A stretch of 5,819 bases of DNA from Actinobacteria bacterium UBA5182. GTDB taxonomy: Bacteria > Actinomycetota > UBA4738. The notes beneath the pieces were generated by a model. It saw nothing but the letters and a program-made list of their open reading frames with translations. It did not search any database and was not told where the DNA came from. The translations under genes were made by a program, and so were the position numbers. The first letter of the stretch is position 1. Each line of letters starts with the position of its first letter. Location of the stretch: NCBI GenBank assembly GCA_002413185.1, contig DHWM01000056.1:442-6260 (forward strand), written 5' to 3'. Shown piece by piece: positions 1 through 5,786 of the stretch.

Positions 1-810
1 ATCGACGAGATCCCGGACCAGGAGCTGTGGGGCGTCCGGACCGAACTTCGAGCAGGGCTGGTCGACTATCTGCGATCGCGGCTCCCCGGTGACCGGCTGG
101 CTCGAGGCGAGTCCGCGCAGTACGCGCGAGCCGCCGAACGAAGCTTCGACCCCGGCGTTCTCACGATCGGGTTCGCCCGGCGGGCCGCCGCGTACAAACG
201 GTTCCACCTGCTGGGGCAGGACCCCGACCGCGCCGTCGGGATCTTGAACGGCCCGCACCCGATTCAGGTGGTGCTCTCGGGCAAGGCGCATCCGCAGGAC
301 GACGAGGCCAAGCGGATCCTCCAGCAGACCTTCGCCCTGAAGGACCGGCCGGGCATGGACGAGCGGGTGGCCTTCGTCGACGATTACGACCTCGGCGTGG
401 CCGAGCAGCTCGTGTGGGGATGCGACGTGTGGCTGAACCTCCCCCGGCCTCCCCTCGAGGCCAGCGGGACCAGCGGGATGAAATCGGCGCTGAACGGCGG
501 CCTCATGCTGAGCGTCCTGGACGGATGGTGGGAGGAGGGCCACGACGGCACCAACGGGTGGGGGATCCTCAGCCAGCCCACCCACGACCTCGAGGCGCAG
601 GACGAACAGGACGCCGAAGCGCTGTACGAGCTCCTGGAGCGCGAGGTGGCGCCACTCTTCTACGAACGCGACGAGAACGGGATCCCCAGGGGATGGGTGC
701 AGCGGATGAAGGCCTCGCTCCGGACCCTGGCTCCCCGGTTCAGCGCCGCGCGCATGATGGACGACTACCTCTCCGCCGGATACGCCGAGCTCACGGCGGT
801 GGACTCTTAA
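1..810 (+). CDS. glgP: Alpha-glucan (glycogen) phosphorylase, C-terminal part
   Basis: This cytoplasmic enzyme releases glucose 1-phosphate from the non-reducing ends of glycogen or maltodextrin by phosphorolysis, using pyridoxal phosphate (PLP). Frame 1 is open from the first base to a TAA at 808-810, so 269 residues are visible and the N-terminal two thirds lie outside the window. Visible motifs, in fragment numbering: FARRAAAYKR at about residues 58-67, matching the substrate-phosphate region with its Arg and Lys; SGKAHPQDDEAK; then NLPRPPLEASGTSGMK, whose final Lys161 (codon 481-483) is the PLP-binding lysine. The wording NLPRPPLEASGTSGMK fits the shorter bacterial GlgP type that carries an N-terminal DUF3417 region rather than the muscle/MalP type, but that region is not visible. 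An apparent start at TTG 244 is internal and is not a real start. No frame damage is seen in the visible part. Family assignment is very secure; substrate preference cannot be read. Confidence 0.95.
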   Translation: MDEIPDQELWGVRTELRAGLVDYLRSRLPGDRLARGESAQYARAAERSFDPGVLTIGFARRAAAYKRFHLLGQDPDRAVGILNGPHPIQVVLSGKAHPQDDEAKRILQQTFALKDRPGMDERVAFVDDYDLGVAEQLVWGCDVWLNLPRPPLEASGTSGMKSALNGGLMLSVLDGWWEEGHDGTNGWGILSQPTHDLEAQDEQDAEALYELLEREVAPLFYERDENGIPRGWVQRMKASLRTLAPRFSAARMMDDYLSAGYAELTAVDS

Positions 811-894
811 CGGGCGCTCCTGACGGGACACGCTACTCAAACCAAGAGGTCCGGAAGACGATCGAACGTCTCCATCGGCACGCAACTGGTGGTG

Positions 895-924
895 TTGATT
901 CGGAGGGAGGCCGCCCCCCAGAAT
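895..924 (+). promoter_or_regulatory. Weak candidate sigma70-type promoter
   Basis: TTGATT at 895-900 and CAGAAT at 919-924 are separated by 18 bases. Each matches four of six consensus positions. It would start transcription near 931, about 75 bases before the start codon at 1008. Nothing else in the 811-1007 gap looks like a promoter or a convincing terminator for the upstream phosphorylase gene. The match is weak and could be chance. Confidence 0.2.
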
Positions 925-1007
925 GATCCCTGTTACGCGCCGGTACACGTTCAGTGGGTTACGGCCGAGAGCGAAGAGAAAGACTGGGAGTGAGCCAGGA
1001 GGGCAGT

Positions 1008-1470
1008 ATGCGAATGCGGCTGGTCACGTTGATCGGCGTTTCTGTCCTTGGGGCGGCTTCTTTCTCCATCTGGTTGGCGCAACGCAGCGACGCCGCCCCA
1101 CCGTTTCGCCAGCCGCCGAGGTTTGTAGCTGAGGATGCAGCGAGCATGGCTCGAGCGATGCAGGACCCTCATCCGGCAGGCTGCAATGTACGTGATCTCG
1201 ACGCGAGAGGCGGCCGAGCGCTCGGTATCAGGGGACATCGTCGGCTCCTTCGCGAACAACCGGGTATACCTCGTGATACTGGGAGGGCACTTTGTCTACG
1301 AGGGCGCCTCGGTGCCCCTCGCAGCAGGAGCGCAGACGCCGACCGGAAGCTACGTAACGTTCACGATCGACGCAAGAACTCACGACGCTCTGGACATCGG
1401 CATTCAGCAGACTGCCCCTGATCTCGCCGGGCTCGGCCGCGTTTGGAGCTTTGAGCTTCCGTCCCGCTGA
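1008..1470 (+). pseudogene. Small secreted protein of unknown function, frameshifted
   Basis: An ATG at 1008 with AGGAGG at 997-1002 (5-base spacing) starts a classical export signal: basic MRMR, a hydrophobic stretch LVTLIGVSVLGAASFSIWLA, then a small-residue region near SDAAPP. This frame then becomes Arg-rich nonsense and stops at 1421. The frame one base later carries a sensible continuation (MYVISTREAAERSVSG, RVYLVILGGHFVYEG, TPTGSYVTFTIDA, WSFELPSR) to TGA at 1468-1470. That frame has a TAG at 1126-1128, so the shift must lie between about 1129 and 1186. One extra base (or two missing) explains it. The repaired product would be about 153 residues, exported and mostly beta-strand. The C-terminal part resembles small actinobacterial secreted hypothetical proteins, but I recognise no named domain. 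Either the gene is broken or the sequence has an indel error. Confidence 0.65.
1135..1470 (+). CDS. Displaced C-terminal reading frame of the secreted hypothetical protein
   Basis: This is the 111-residue open frame that holds the conserved-looking part of the locus starting at 1008. Its first ATG (1135) has GAGG directly against it, with no proper spacing. A second in-frame ATG at 1186 has only a weak GGCAGG upstream. Neither is a convincing independent start, so I read this as the 3' part of the frameshifted gene rather than a separate gene. The segment from ATG 1186 onward has normal composition, with alternating hydrophobic strands typical of a small beta-rich extracellular domain. No catalytic motif or lipobox is visible. 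Function unknown. Confidence 0.5.
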   Translation: MQRAWLERCRTLIRQAAMYVISTREAAERSVSGDIVGSFANNRVYLVILGGHFVYEGASVPLAAGAQTPTGSYVTFTIDARTHDALDIGIQQTAPDLAGLGRVWSFELPSR

Positions 1471-1475
1471 GGATA

Positions 1476-1489
1476 GGTCTGCGCAGACC
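1476..1489. repeat. Perfect 14-base palindrome after the stop codon
   Basis: GGTCTGCGCAGACC is its own reverse complement and begins six bases after the TGA ending at 1470. It could form a short hairpin in the 3' end of the transcript or be a protein site. It precedes the stronger hairpin at 1511-1556 and may be part of the same termination region. Confidence 0.4.
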
Positions 1490-1510
1490 GAGGGCGTACG
1501 CGTTAGCTGA

Positions 1511-1556
1511 CCCACAGTGGTCGGAGCGCGTCGTCTGTCGCGCGCTCCGACCTGGG
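1511..1556 (+). terminator. Strong stem-loop, probable intrinsic terminator without U tract
   Basis: The arms 1519-1530 (GGTCGGAGCGCG) and 1541-1552 (CGCGCTCCGACC) are perfectly complementary over 12 bp around a 10-base loop. A further CCCA/TGGG pairing (1511-1514 with 1553-1556) lies beyond a 4-base bulge. It sits about 40 bases after the end of the secreted-protein gene and about 145 bases before the next start. No T run follows, which is common for terminators in GC-rich actinobacteria. It could also act as an mRNA 3' stabiliser. Confidence 0.65.
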
Positions 1557-1689
1557 CTTCCAGGGTGGGGGCTATCCAGAACACCTCCCGGCGCCTTCGA
1601 AATAACTCAGCAACGACAGACAGATCGCGCTTTCGGGTTCCCTACGGCCGAGAGTAGTGTCCGGGACGATGATGGAGGCCTCGAAGGAA

Positions 1690-1695
1690 AGAGGG
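1690..1695 (+). promoter_or_regulatory. Ribosome binding site selecting ATG 1702
   Basis: AGAGGG at 1690-1695, within a purine run from 1684, lies six bases before ATG 1702. The upstream in-frame candidates (GTG 1657, ATG 1669 and ATG 1672) have no comparable site, so 1702 is the preferred start of the phosphorylase-fold gene. Confidence 0.6.
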
Positions 1696-1701
1696 CAGGC
1701 C

Positions 1702-2892
1702 ATGGCGGAGATCGACTACGGGTCACGAAAGGACATCGCTCGGTACCTATTGTCGAGGGGGGTCGAGAATCTTCCGGGTCCCCTCGACCAGCAAGCCGAC
1801 GCAGCGCTCGAGGGTGCGCCACCGGGCGCACCAGCGGTCCCCATGGCCGCTCTGCCCTCCATCGCGTTTCCCGCCGACGCGGTCCCGACGCCGCAGCCTC
1901 CCGCGGCCCCTTCGGACCCGATGCTGCCGCTCCCGCAGGCCGACGCGGTGGTCATCACGTGGACGCTCGACGAGGTCAACGCCCTGGCCGACGTGCTCAC
2001 CCCGGGATACCGGGTGGCCAAGTGGTCCATCTATCAGCGGCTGTTCGAGGAGCATTACGCCCCGCATGTCCGCAAGAGCGCGCCCTGCATGTTCCACCGG
2101 GAGCTGGGCTACTGGTTCCCGACGAGGATCGGGCAGCTCTCGGTCCTGTGCTTCAAGTCCTCGCTGCACCTGAACCAGGACGGGAACGACGGCACCGGCA
2201 TGCTCCCGGTCAAGGACCTGTTCCTGCAGATCATCGACGAGGTCAAGCCCAAGGTGGTGATCACCACCGGAACCGCCGGCTCGGTGTTCGCCAACTTCCA
2301 ACTGGGCGACGTGGTTCTCACCCGAGCGGCGCGTTTCCGGCTGAACGACGAGTTCAAGGATGCGCCGTTCAACCACCATGGGTACACCAGCGAGTGGACC
2401 ATCCCCACGAGAAGACTCGAGGAGGCCACGCAGCTGATGGCGCAGTTCGCTCCGGACCTCGCGGAGCCGCCGATCGGCGGGCCCACCGTCAACTACCATT
2501 CCCAGGACCTGATCTCCACGGACCTGAACGAGCCCGACATCAAGATGGAGCAGGACGCCAGGGACATGCCGGAGTTCCATCCCATCATCACCACCGACTA
2601 CTTCGAGTACGGCACGTCGGAACGGAGCGACCTCCAGGCCGAGGGGTGCGCAGTCGAGATGGGCGACGCCGCGCTCGGACTGGCGGCGAGCGAACTGGAG
2701 AACCCGCCGAACTGGCTGGTGATCCGGAACATGTCGGATCCACAGATCAACGGGAAGCTCCCCACGGCTCCTTACCACATGAACCAGCAGACCATGTGGG
2801 CCGTGGGTTACTACACCGGCTACGGATACACCACGAGCCTGTGCAGTGCGCTGGCCACCTGGGGCGTGCTCGCAGGCCTCGGGTCGTCCTGA
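1702..2892 (+). CDS. Nucleoside phosphorylase/nucleosidase-fold protein with Pro-rich N-terminal linker
   Basis: The protein is 396 residues from ATG 1702, chosen for its Shine-Dalgarno site; an extended form from GTG 1657 would have 411. Residues 1-36 form a short, probably helical segment. Residues 37-80 are a Pro/Ala-rich low-complexity linker. A PNP/UDP phosphorylase-like domain (PF01048-type) follows. It opens with AVVITWTLDEV (82-92), has a core strand-turn VVITTGTAGSVFANFQLGDVV (185-205), AVEMGDAALG (317-326) and VIRNMSDPQ (340-348). In MTA/SAH nucleosidases the VEM glutamate contacts the ribose and the aspartate of the SD pair (here D346) protonates the base, so an active N-glycosidic-bond enzyme is plausible. 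There is no signal peptide or membrane segment. The substrate is not inferable, and the domain is longer than the ~230 residues of simple nucleosidases. It stands alone, with a terminator upstream and a convergent gene downstream. No damage is seen. Confidence 0.8.
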   Translation: MAEIDYGSRKDIARYLLSRGVENLPGPLDQQADAALEGAPPGAPAVPMAALPSIAFPADAVPTPQPPAAPSDPMLPLPQADAVVITWTLDEVNALADVLTPGYRVAKWSIYQRLFEEHYAPHVRKSAPCMFHRELGYWFPTRIGQLSVLCFKSSLHLNQDGNDGTGMLPVKDLFLQIIDEVKPKVVITTGTAGSVFANFQLGDVVLTRAARFRLNDEFKDAPFNHHGYTSEWTIPTRRLEEATQLMAQFAPDLAEPPIGGPTVNYHSQDLISTDLNEPDIKMEQDARDMPEFHPIITTDYFEYGTSERSDLQAEGCAVEMGDAALGLAASELENPPNWLVIRNMSDPQINGKLPTAPYHMNQQTMWAVGYYTGYGYTTSLCSALATWGVLAGLGSS

Positions 2893-2898
2893 GGGTCG

Positions 2899-2917
2899 CG
2901 TGGCACTCCCCGCCACG
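2899..2917. terminator. Short hairpin between convergent genes
   Basis: CGTGGC (2899-2904) pairs with GCCACG (2912-2917) around a 7-base loop, starting seven bases after the stop at 2892 in the 73-base gap between two convergent genes. It could serve as a bidirectional terminator, but the stem is only 6 bp and there is no T run. Confidence 0.35.
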
Positions 2918-2965
2918 GGATCGAAGAAAAGCCCGGGATGAAGAGCGGGGGAGAGAGCCGAGGCC

Positions 2966-3379
2966 TCACGTGATCCTTGTGGCGTGGGACCAGATGACCT
3001 GCCAGCGTCCGTCGCGCAGCTCGTAAAGGTCCGTGTGCCAATAGTGCCGGCGCGGGACGTGGTGGCCGTCGGACATCATCTCCAGTTCTGAGCGGTACCG
3101 GATCACCGCCGCCATGTTCGCGGCATACAGGCGGACTGCGATCGGGCCGGCGTCCCAGGCGAGGTAGTTCAGGTCTCCGGATGCGACACGCCGGAGGTAC
3201 TGGTCCCTCGAGAGCTCTTGACCGGAAGGGGTGATCAGCTGGAAGTCCTCCGCATGGAGCTCTCGGGCTCGGTCGAGGTCTCCCTCGACCAAGGCATGGA
3301 GCCGATCGAGTTCGGTGGCGCGAAGCAGCTCGGCCTGGACCGACTGCGCCGGCGTTCTCTCAGGCGGATCCTGGGCCAC
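2966..3379 (-). CDS. NTF2-like / SnoaL-like (DUF4440-type) protein
   Basis: This is a 137-residue protein with GTG start 3379 and TGA at 2968-2966. The sequence follows the DUF4440/SnoaL pattern: an N-terminal helix ending LVEGDLDRARELHAEDFQLI, then TPSGQELSRDQYL, strands around IAVRLYAANMAAVIRYRSEL, and the C-terminal YWHTDLYELRDGRWQVIWSH signature. NTF2-fold proteins of this type form cone-shaped dimers with a pocket; members range from ketosteroid-isomerase-like enzymes to binding proteins of unknown role, and no specific function can be assigned here. The start is uncertain. An in-frame ATG at 3463 (165 residues) has AGAGG ten bases upstream, but codons between 3463 and 3379 look non-coding by third-position GC, so I prefer 3379, although it lacks a clear ribosome site. 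The frame stays open far upstream on this strand, which is antisense shadow of the neighbouring nuclease gene. It is cytoplasmic, with no signal peptide. Confidence 0.8.
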   Translation of the reverse strand: MAQDPPERTPAQSVQAELLRATELDRLHALVEGDLDRARELHAEDFQLITPSGQELSRDQYLRRVASGDLNYLAWDAGPIAVRLYAANMAAVIRYRSELEMMSDGHHVPRRHYWHTDLYELRDGRWQVIWSHATRIT

Positions 3380-3473
3380 CCGTCGATTGTTGCAGCTTGG
3401 GTCCCCGATTCCCGCGAATCTCGATTGAGTCAATGCTGGATGATTCGGACTCCTTGGATGCATACAGGACGAA

Positions 3474-3483
3474 CCTCTAGAGG
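3474..3483. repeat. 10-base palindrome in the intergenic region
   Basis: CCTCTAGAGG is a perfect palindrome 11 bases upstream of the alternative ATG (3463) of the minus-strand gene. It could be an operator half of a short dyad or simply chance. The 322-base gap 3380-3701 otherwise holds a GC-rich imperfect hairpin (TGCCAGC 3503-3509 with GCTGGCA 3527-3533) and the promoter and leader elements listed separately. Confidence 0.25.
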
Positions 3484-3573
3484 CATCCCCCCGAGACCCG
3501 GCTGCCAGCAGGCCACCCGGGCTGCGGCTGGCAAAGAAGCCGGCTCGCGCGCTCGCGCTACCGAAGTGAGGAA

Positions 3574-3603
3574 TTGACGTGCTCCCCAAGGGAGTCGTGT
3601 AAG
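3574..3603 (+). promoter_or_regulatory. Candidate promoter of the nuclease-like gene, with dyad in spacer
   Basis: TTGACG (3574-3579, five of six consensus bases) is followed after 18 bases by TGTAAG (3598-3603), within an A/T-rich stretch TGTAAGAAT that stands out from its surroundings. A 5-bp inverted repeat, CTCCC (3582-3586) and GGGAG (3590-3594), lies in the spacer between the two boxes, where a bound repressor or activator would act. Transcription would begin near 3610, roughly 90 bases before GTG 3702. Confidence 0.35.
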
Positions 3604-3612
3604 AATCTTGCT

Positions 3613-3638
3613 CGTGTCGACCTCGCGAGGAGGACACG
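3613..3638 (+). promoter_or_regulatory. Hairpin in the 5' leader of the nuclease-like gene
   Basis: CGTGTC (3613-3618) pairs with GACACG (3633-3638). Inside, GA/AG faces as a possible tandem G-A pair, and CCTCGCGAGG (3621-3630) folds on itself around a CGCG tetraloop. The structure starts within a few bases of the predicted transcript start. It could stabilise the mRNA, be a regulatory leader, or at DNA level be an operator dyad. It matches no riboswitch class I recognise. Confidence 0.35.
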
Positions 3639-3688
3639 TCAACCTCTCCCTCGGGCCGGCCGACATCCTTTTGCGCGAGGCTGGCATC

Positions 3689-3696
3689 GGAGGAGG
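3689..3696 (+). promoter_or_regulatory. Strong ribosome binding site selecting GTG 3702
   Basis: GGAGGAGG ends five bases before GTG 3702. The overlapping ATG at 3700 is followed at once by TGA (3703-3705), so it cannot be the start and the GTG is the real initiation codon. Confidence 0.7.
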
Positions 3697-3701
3697 ACGA
3701 T

Positions 3702-4694
3702 GTGAAGCTCCTGATTCGTCGCGGTGAGGGCTCCTGGGCGGAGCCAGCGATCACCGGCCACAAGAGCGAGGACGCCCTCCAGGAGCTCTTGGCCACGTCG
3801 CCTGACCTTCTCCCGGGAGACGAGACAGGACTTCCGATGGCGGTTGCACGGGAGCTTCCGGTCTCGGCGGGCCGAATCGACCTCGTCGGCGTCGACGTCG
3901 AAGGCGAGCTGACTCTCTGCGAGTGCAAGCTCGCGACAAACCCTGGGGTCCGGCGAGAGGTGGTCGGGCAGCTTCTCGAATACGCGAGCTCTCTTCGCGG
4001 GATGAGCTTTGCAGACTTCACTGAACGATTCGAGGCCCGTGCAGGCGTGCCCCTTGCCGAGGCGGTTTCCAAGATTGCCGGCGAGGGCTTCGATGGGGAA
4101 GCCTTCGAATCGCAGGTCGGAGAGAACCTACGTGCCGGTCGCTTTCGCCTGGTGATCGTGGTCGACCAGATTTCAGAGGCGCTGAGACAGACGGTCGTCT
4201 ACCTGAACGACCACCTGGACGCGGCGGTCCTCGCTCTCGAGCTCGCATATCTCCGCGATGAGGAAGTCGAGATGCTGCTGCCCGAGGTCTACGGCGCGGA
4301 GAGCGCGGAACGGAAGAAACCCTCTCGGAGGCAAGCTGTAGCTGATGCGGACACCGTCGTTGTCGCGGCCCGGCACGCGTACCAGAACTATCTCGGAACG
4401 GGAGCCTACGTATGCCAACCGCTCCGCAGCTTCCGAGAAGACATCCGGTACCTGGGCTTCTATAAGGACAAGGCGATCCAGCCGGAAATCCCTCTGATCC
4501 GGCATCGACGTAAGAACGTCGCGTTCAGCCGCGACGAGGCGAAGAGGCTGCGCGCCTCCGGCGAGGAGACGAACGCCGCGATCGGCGATTTGATCGACAA
4601 AAGAACTTGGACTCTGCCCAGCAAACAGAGGGACAGCCATACCAGGTCTTCCTTCTCTCTTCCCCAGAGGATGATGAGACGCTACGGCTTCTAA
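3702..4694 (+). CDS. PD-(D/E)XK nuclease-like protein (NucS/DUF91-like core), C-terminus frameshifted
   Basis: GTG 3702 with a strong ribosome site starts a protein whose N-terminal ~100 residues carry a PD-(D/E)XK nuclease signature: GRID (D60), then LTLCECK (E74-C-K76), then RREVVGQLLEYAS with Q90 as a fourth motif. In this superfamily the Asp, Glu and Lys bind metal and cut DNA, and the layout resembles the NucS/DUF91 nuclease core. A helical middle part follows to about residue 215, and then a second region (YQNYLGTGAYVCQPLRSF, RYLGFYKDKAIQPEIPLI) that I do not recognise. The visible 330-residue frame is right to about residue 300 (IGDLIDK) but ends in Ser/Arg-rich sequence typical of a wrong frame. 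The natural end lies in another frame up to 4810, so the intact protein would be about 369 residues. DNA repair, restriction or defence roles are possible; none is shown by the neighbours. No methyltransferase or helicase partner is present. Confidence 0.75.
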   Translation: MKLLIRRGEGSWAEPAITGHKSEDALQELLATSPDLLPGDETGLPMAVARELPVSAGRIDLVGVDVEGELTLCECKLATNPGVRREVVGQLLEYASSLRGMSFADFTERFEARAGVPLAEAVSKIAGEGFDGEAFESQVGENLRAGRFRLVIVVDQISEALRQTVVYLNDHLDAAVLALELAYLRDEEVEMLLPEVYGAESAERKKPSRRQAVADADTVVVAARHAYQNYLGTGAYVCQPLRSFREDIRYLGFYKDKAIQPEIPLIRHRRKNVAFSRDEAKRLRASGEETNAAIGDLIDKRTWTLPSKQRDSHTRSSFSLPQRMMRRYGF

Positions 4695-4810
4695 AGGAGA
4701 TCCGCCACACCAAGCGCGGAGCCTGGACCCAGGGGCAACGCTACACGGCGTCCGGCGCGCTGAGGCGCGGGCCCGCGACGACGGAAGAGCTCGCGGCCGA
4801 CGGCGGTTAG
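4607..4810 (+). pseudogene. Displaced C-terminal segment of the nuclease-like gene
   Basis: This frame, -1 relative to the gene at 3702, reads DSAQQTEGQPYQVFLLSSPEDD, then ETLRLLKEIRHT and GAWTQGQRYTASGAL, to TAG 4808-4810. It looks like ordinary protein, whereas the overlapping 3702 frame does not over the same bases. The first possible start is TTG 4607 with no ribosome site, and the segment overlaps the upstream frame by 88 bases, so independent translation is unlikely. Adding one A to the AAAA run at 4599-4602 would join IGDLIDK to KNLDSAQQ without a break. The motif AWTQGQRY followed by a helix looks like a conserved closing element, but I cannot name a domain. Confidence 0.6.
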
Positions 4811-5763
4811 CGCGAACGGTAAACCCACGCATTGTGTCCAGTCCGCTGGAGTGGTCGTTCGGTCGGCGGCGCGCGCGCATCATCGCGCCGTCACGGTCGA
4901 GGCAGTCCCTTCAACTCGGCTCATCGCAGGCAAGCTCGAACCTGATGGCGTGTTCAGAAACCGCACCTACCTGGGGGAAGTCCACTTCCGGGACCGTTGG
5001 CACCCCGGCACGCACCTGGCGCTCGTTGACCCCGAGCTGTTCGAGGCGGCGGCCGCGATCCTTTCCGAGCGAAGCGAAGACCGCAGCAAGCGGGCCAGCA
5101 ACTCCTCGGACTACCTGCTGTCGGGCCTCGTGGTGTGCGGGTCCTGCGGCAAGCACATGGTCGGCAACGCTGCCACCGGCCGGCTGTACCGGTACCGCTA
5201 CTACACGTGCTTCTCCCGACAGCGCTACGGCAAGATCGCCTGCACCGCGGAGCGCCTTCCCGCAGACGAGCTCGACAGCGCCGTGCTGGCCGCACTGCTC
5301 AAGACATACGAGGCGTCCGACCTGTTCGACCGGGCGGCGCGCTCGGCCGCGGGACGAAGTGTCGCGCTGCGAGAGCAGCAAGAGGGAGAGCTTGCCGCCG
5401 TTAACGCCGAGCGGTTAAAGACGGAAGGCGCGATCGAGCGCTACCTGGTGGCCTTCGAGTCGGGGTCACTGCCCGAGGACCAATGTGGGACCAGGGTCCG
5501 GGCCCTCGGGATCCGGGCGGCAGAGCTTCTGGATCGACAGGCGGAATTGAAGGCTGTCCTCGACGGCATGGCCGCCGAGCCACCCACCGCCGACGAAGTC
5601 GCGGCGCTACGCGAGGACATTGCGAGGGCCATCGAGGAGGGCCCTATCACAGCCCGCAAGTCCCTCGTGCAGGCCCTCGTGCAGGAGGTGCGGGCAGAGG
5701 ATCGGAGGCGGGTGGTACCGGTGTTCAGGGTTCCGATGAACGGGCAGGTACCGGCGCTGGTTC

Positions 5764-5786
5764 GCGCACCGTCAAGGGTGGTGCGC
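5764..5786. repeat. Inverted repeat spanning the tRNA 3' end
   Basis: GCGCACC (5764-5770) and GGTGCGC (5780-5786) are perfect 7-base inverted repeats around 9 bases. The right arm includes most of the encoded CCA, the discriminator and part of the acceptor strand of the minus-strand tRNA; the left arm lies just downstream of that tRNA, inside the recombinase frame. It could be a tRNA terminator hairpin or the core of an attachment site. Confidence 0.4.

Noticed and set aside
856..871. AGACG/CGTCT hairpin after the phosphorylase gene as a terminator.
   Set aside because: Only 5 bp with no U tract and weak closing context; too poor to support as a terminator.
1747..2916. Long minus-strand open frame (389 residues) opposite the PNP-fold gene.
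   Set aside because: It is Arg/Val/Gly-rich, has no motifs and exactly mirrors a plus-strand gene with clear catalytic motifs.
3405..3433. Minus-strand TTGACT with AATCGG 17 bases later as promoter of the NTF2-like gene.
   Set aside because: The -35 box is good, but AATCGG is a poor -10 box and lies in otherwise unstructured sequence.
3380..4072. Very long open frame on the minus strand extending the NTF2-like gene to 368 residues.
   Set aside because: The extension is Ser/Arg/Pro-rich, lacks domain features and is antisense to the well-supported nuclease-like gene. It is a shadow of GC-rich coding sequence.
4766..4777. 12-base palindrome CGCGGGCCCGCG.
   Set aside because: It lies inside coding sequence of very high GC, where such palindromes arise by chance; no positional link to a gene boundary.
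4926..4944. GCAGG plus CTCGAACCTG resembles the antisense T arm of the tRNA at 5790-5805 and could be a second attachment site copy.
   Set aside because: The two blocks are separated by four bases instead of one, the match does not extend, and the bases encode recombinase-like residues in frame (GKLEPDGVF), so coincidence is simpler.
4834..5418. Plus-strand open frame of 194 residues overlapping the recombinase.
   Set aside because: It is Ser/Arg/Pro-rich with no recognisable motif. The neighbouring frame encodes the zinc ribbon and recombinase motifs.
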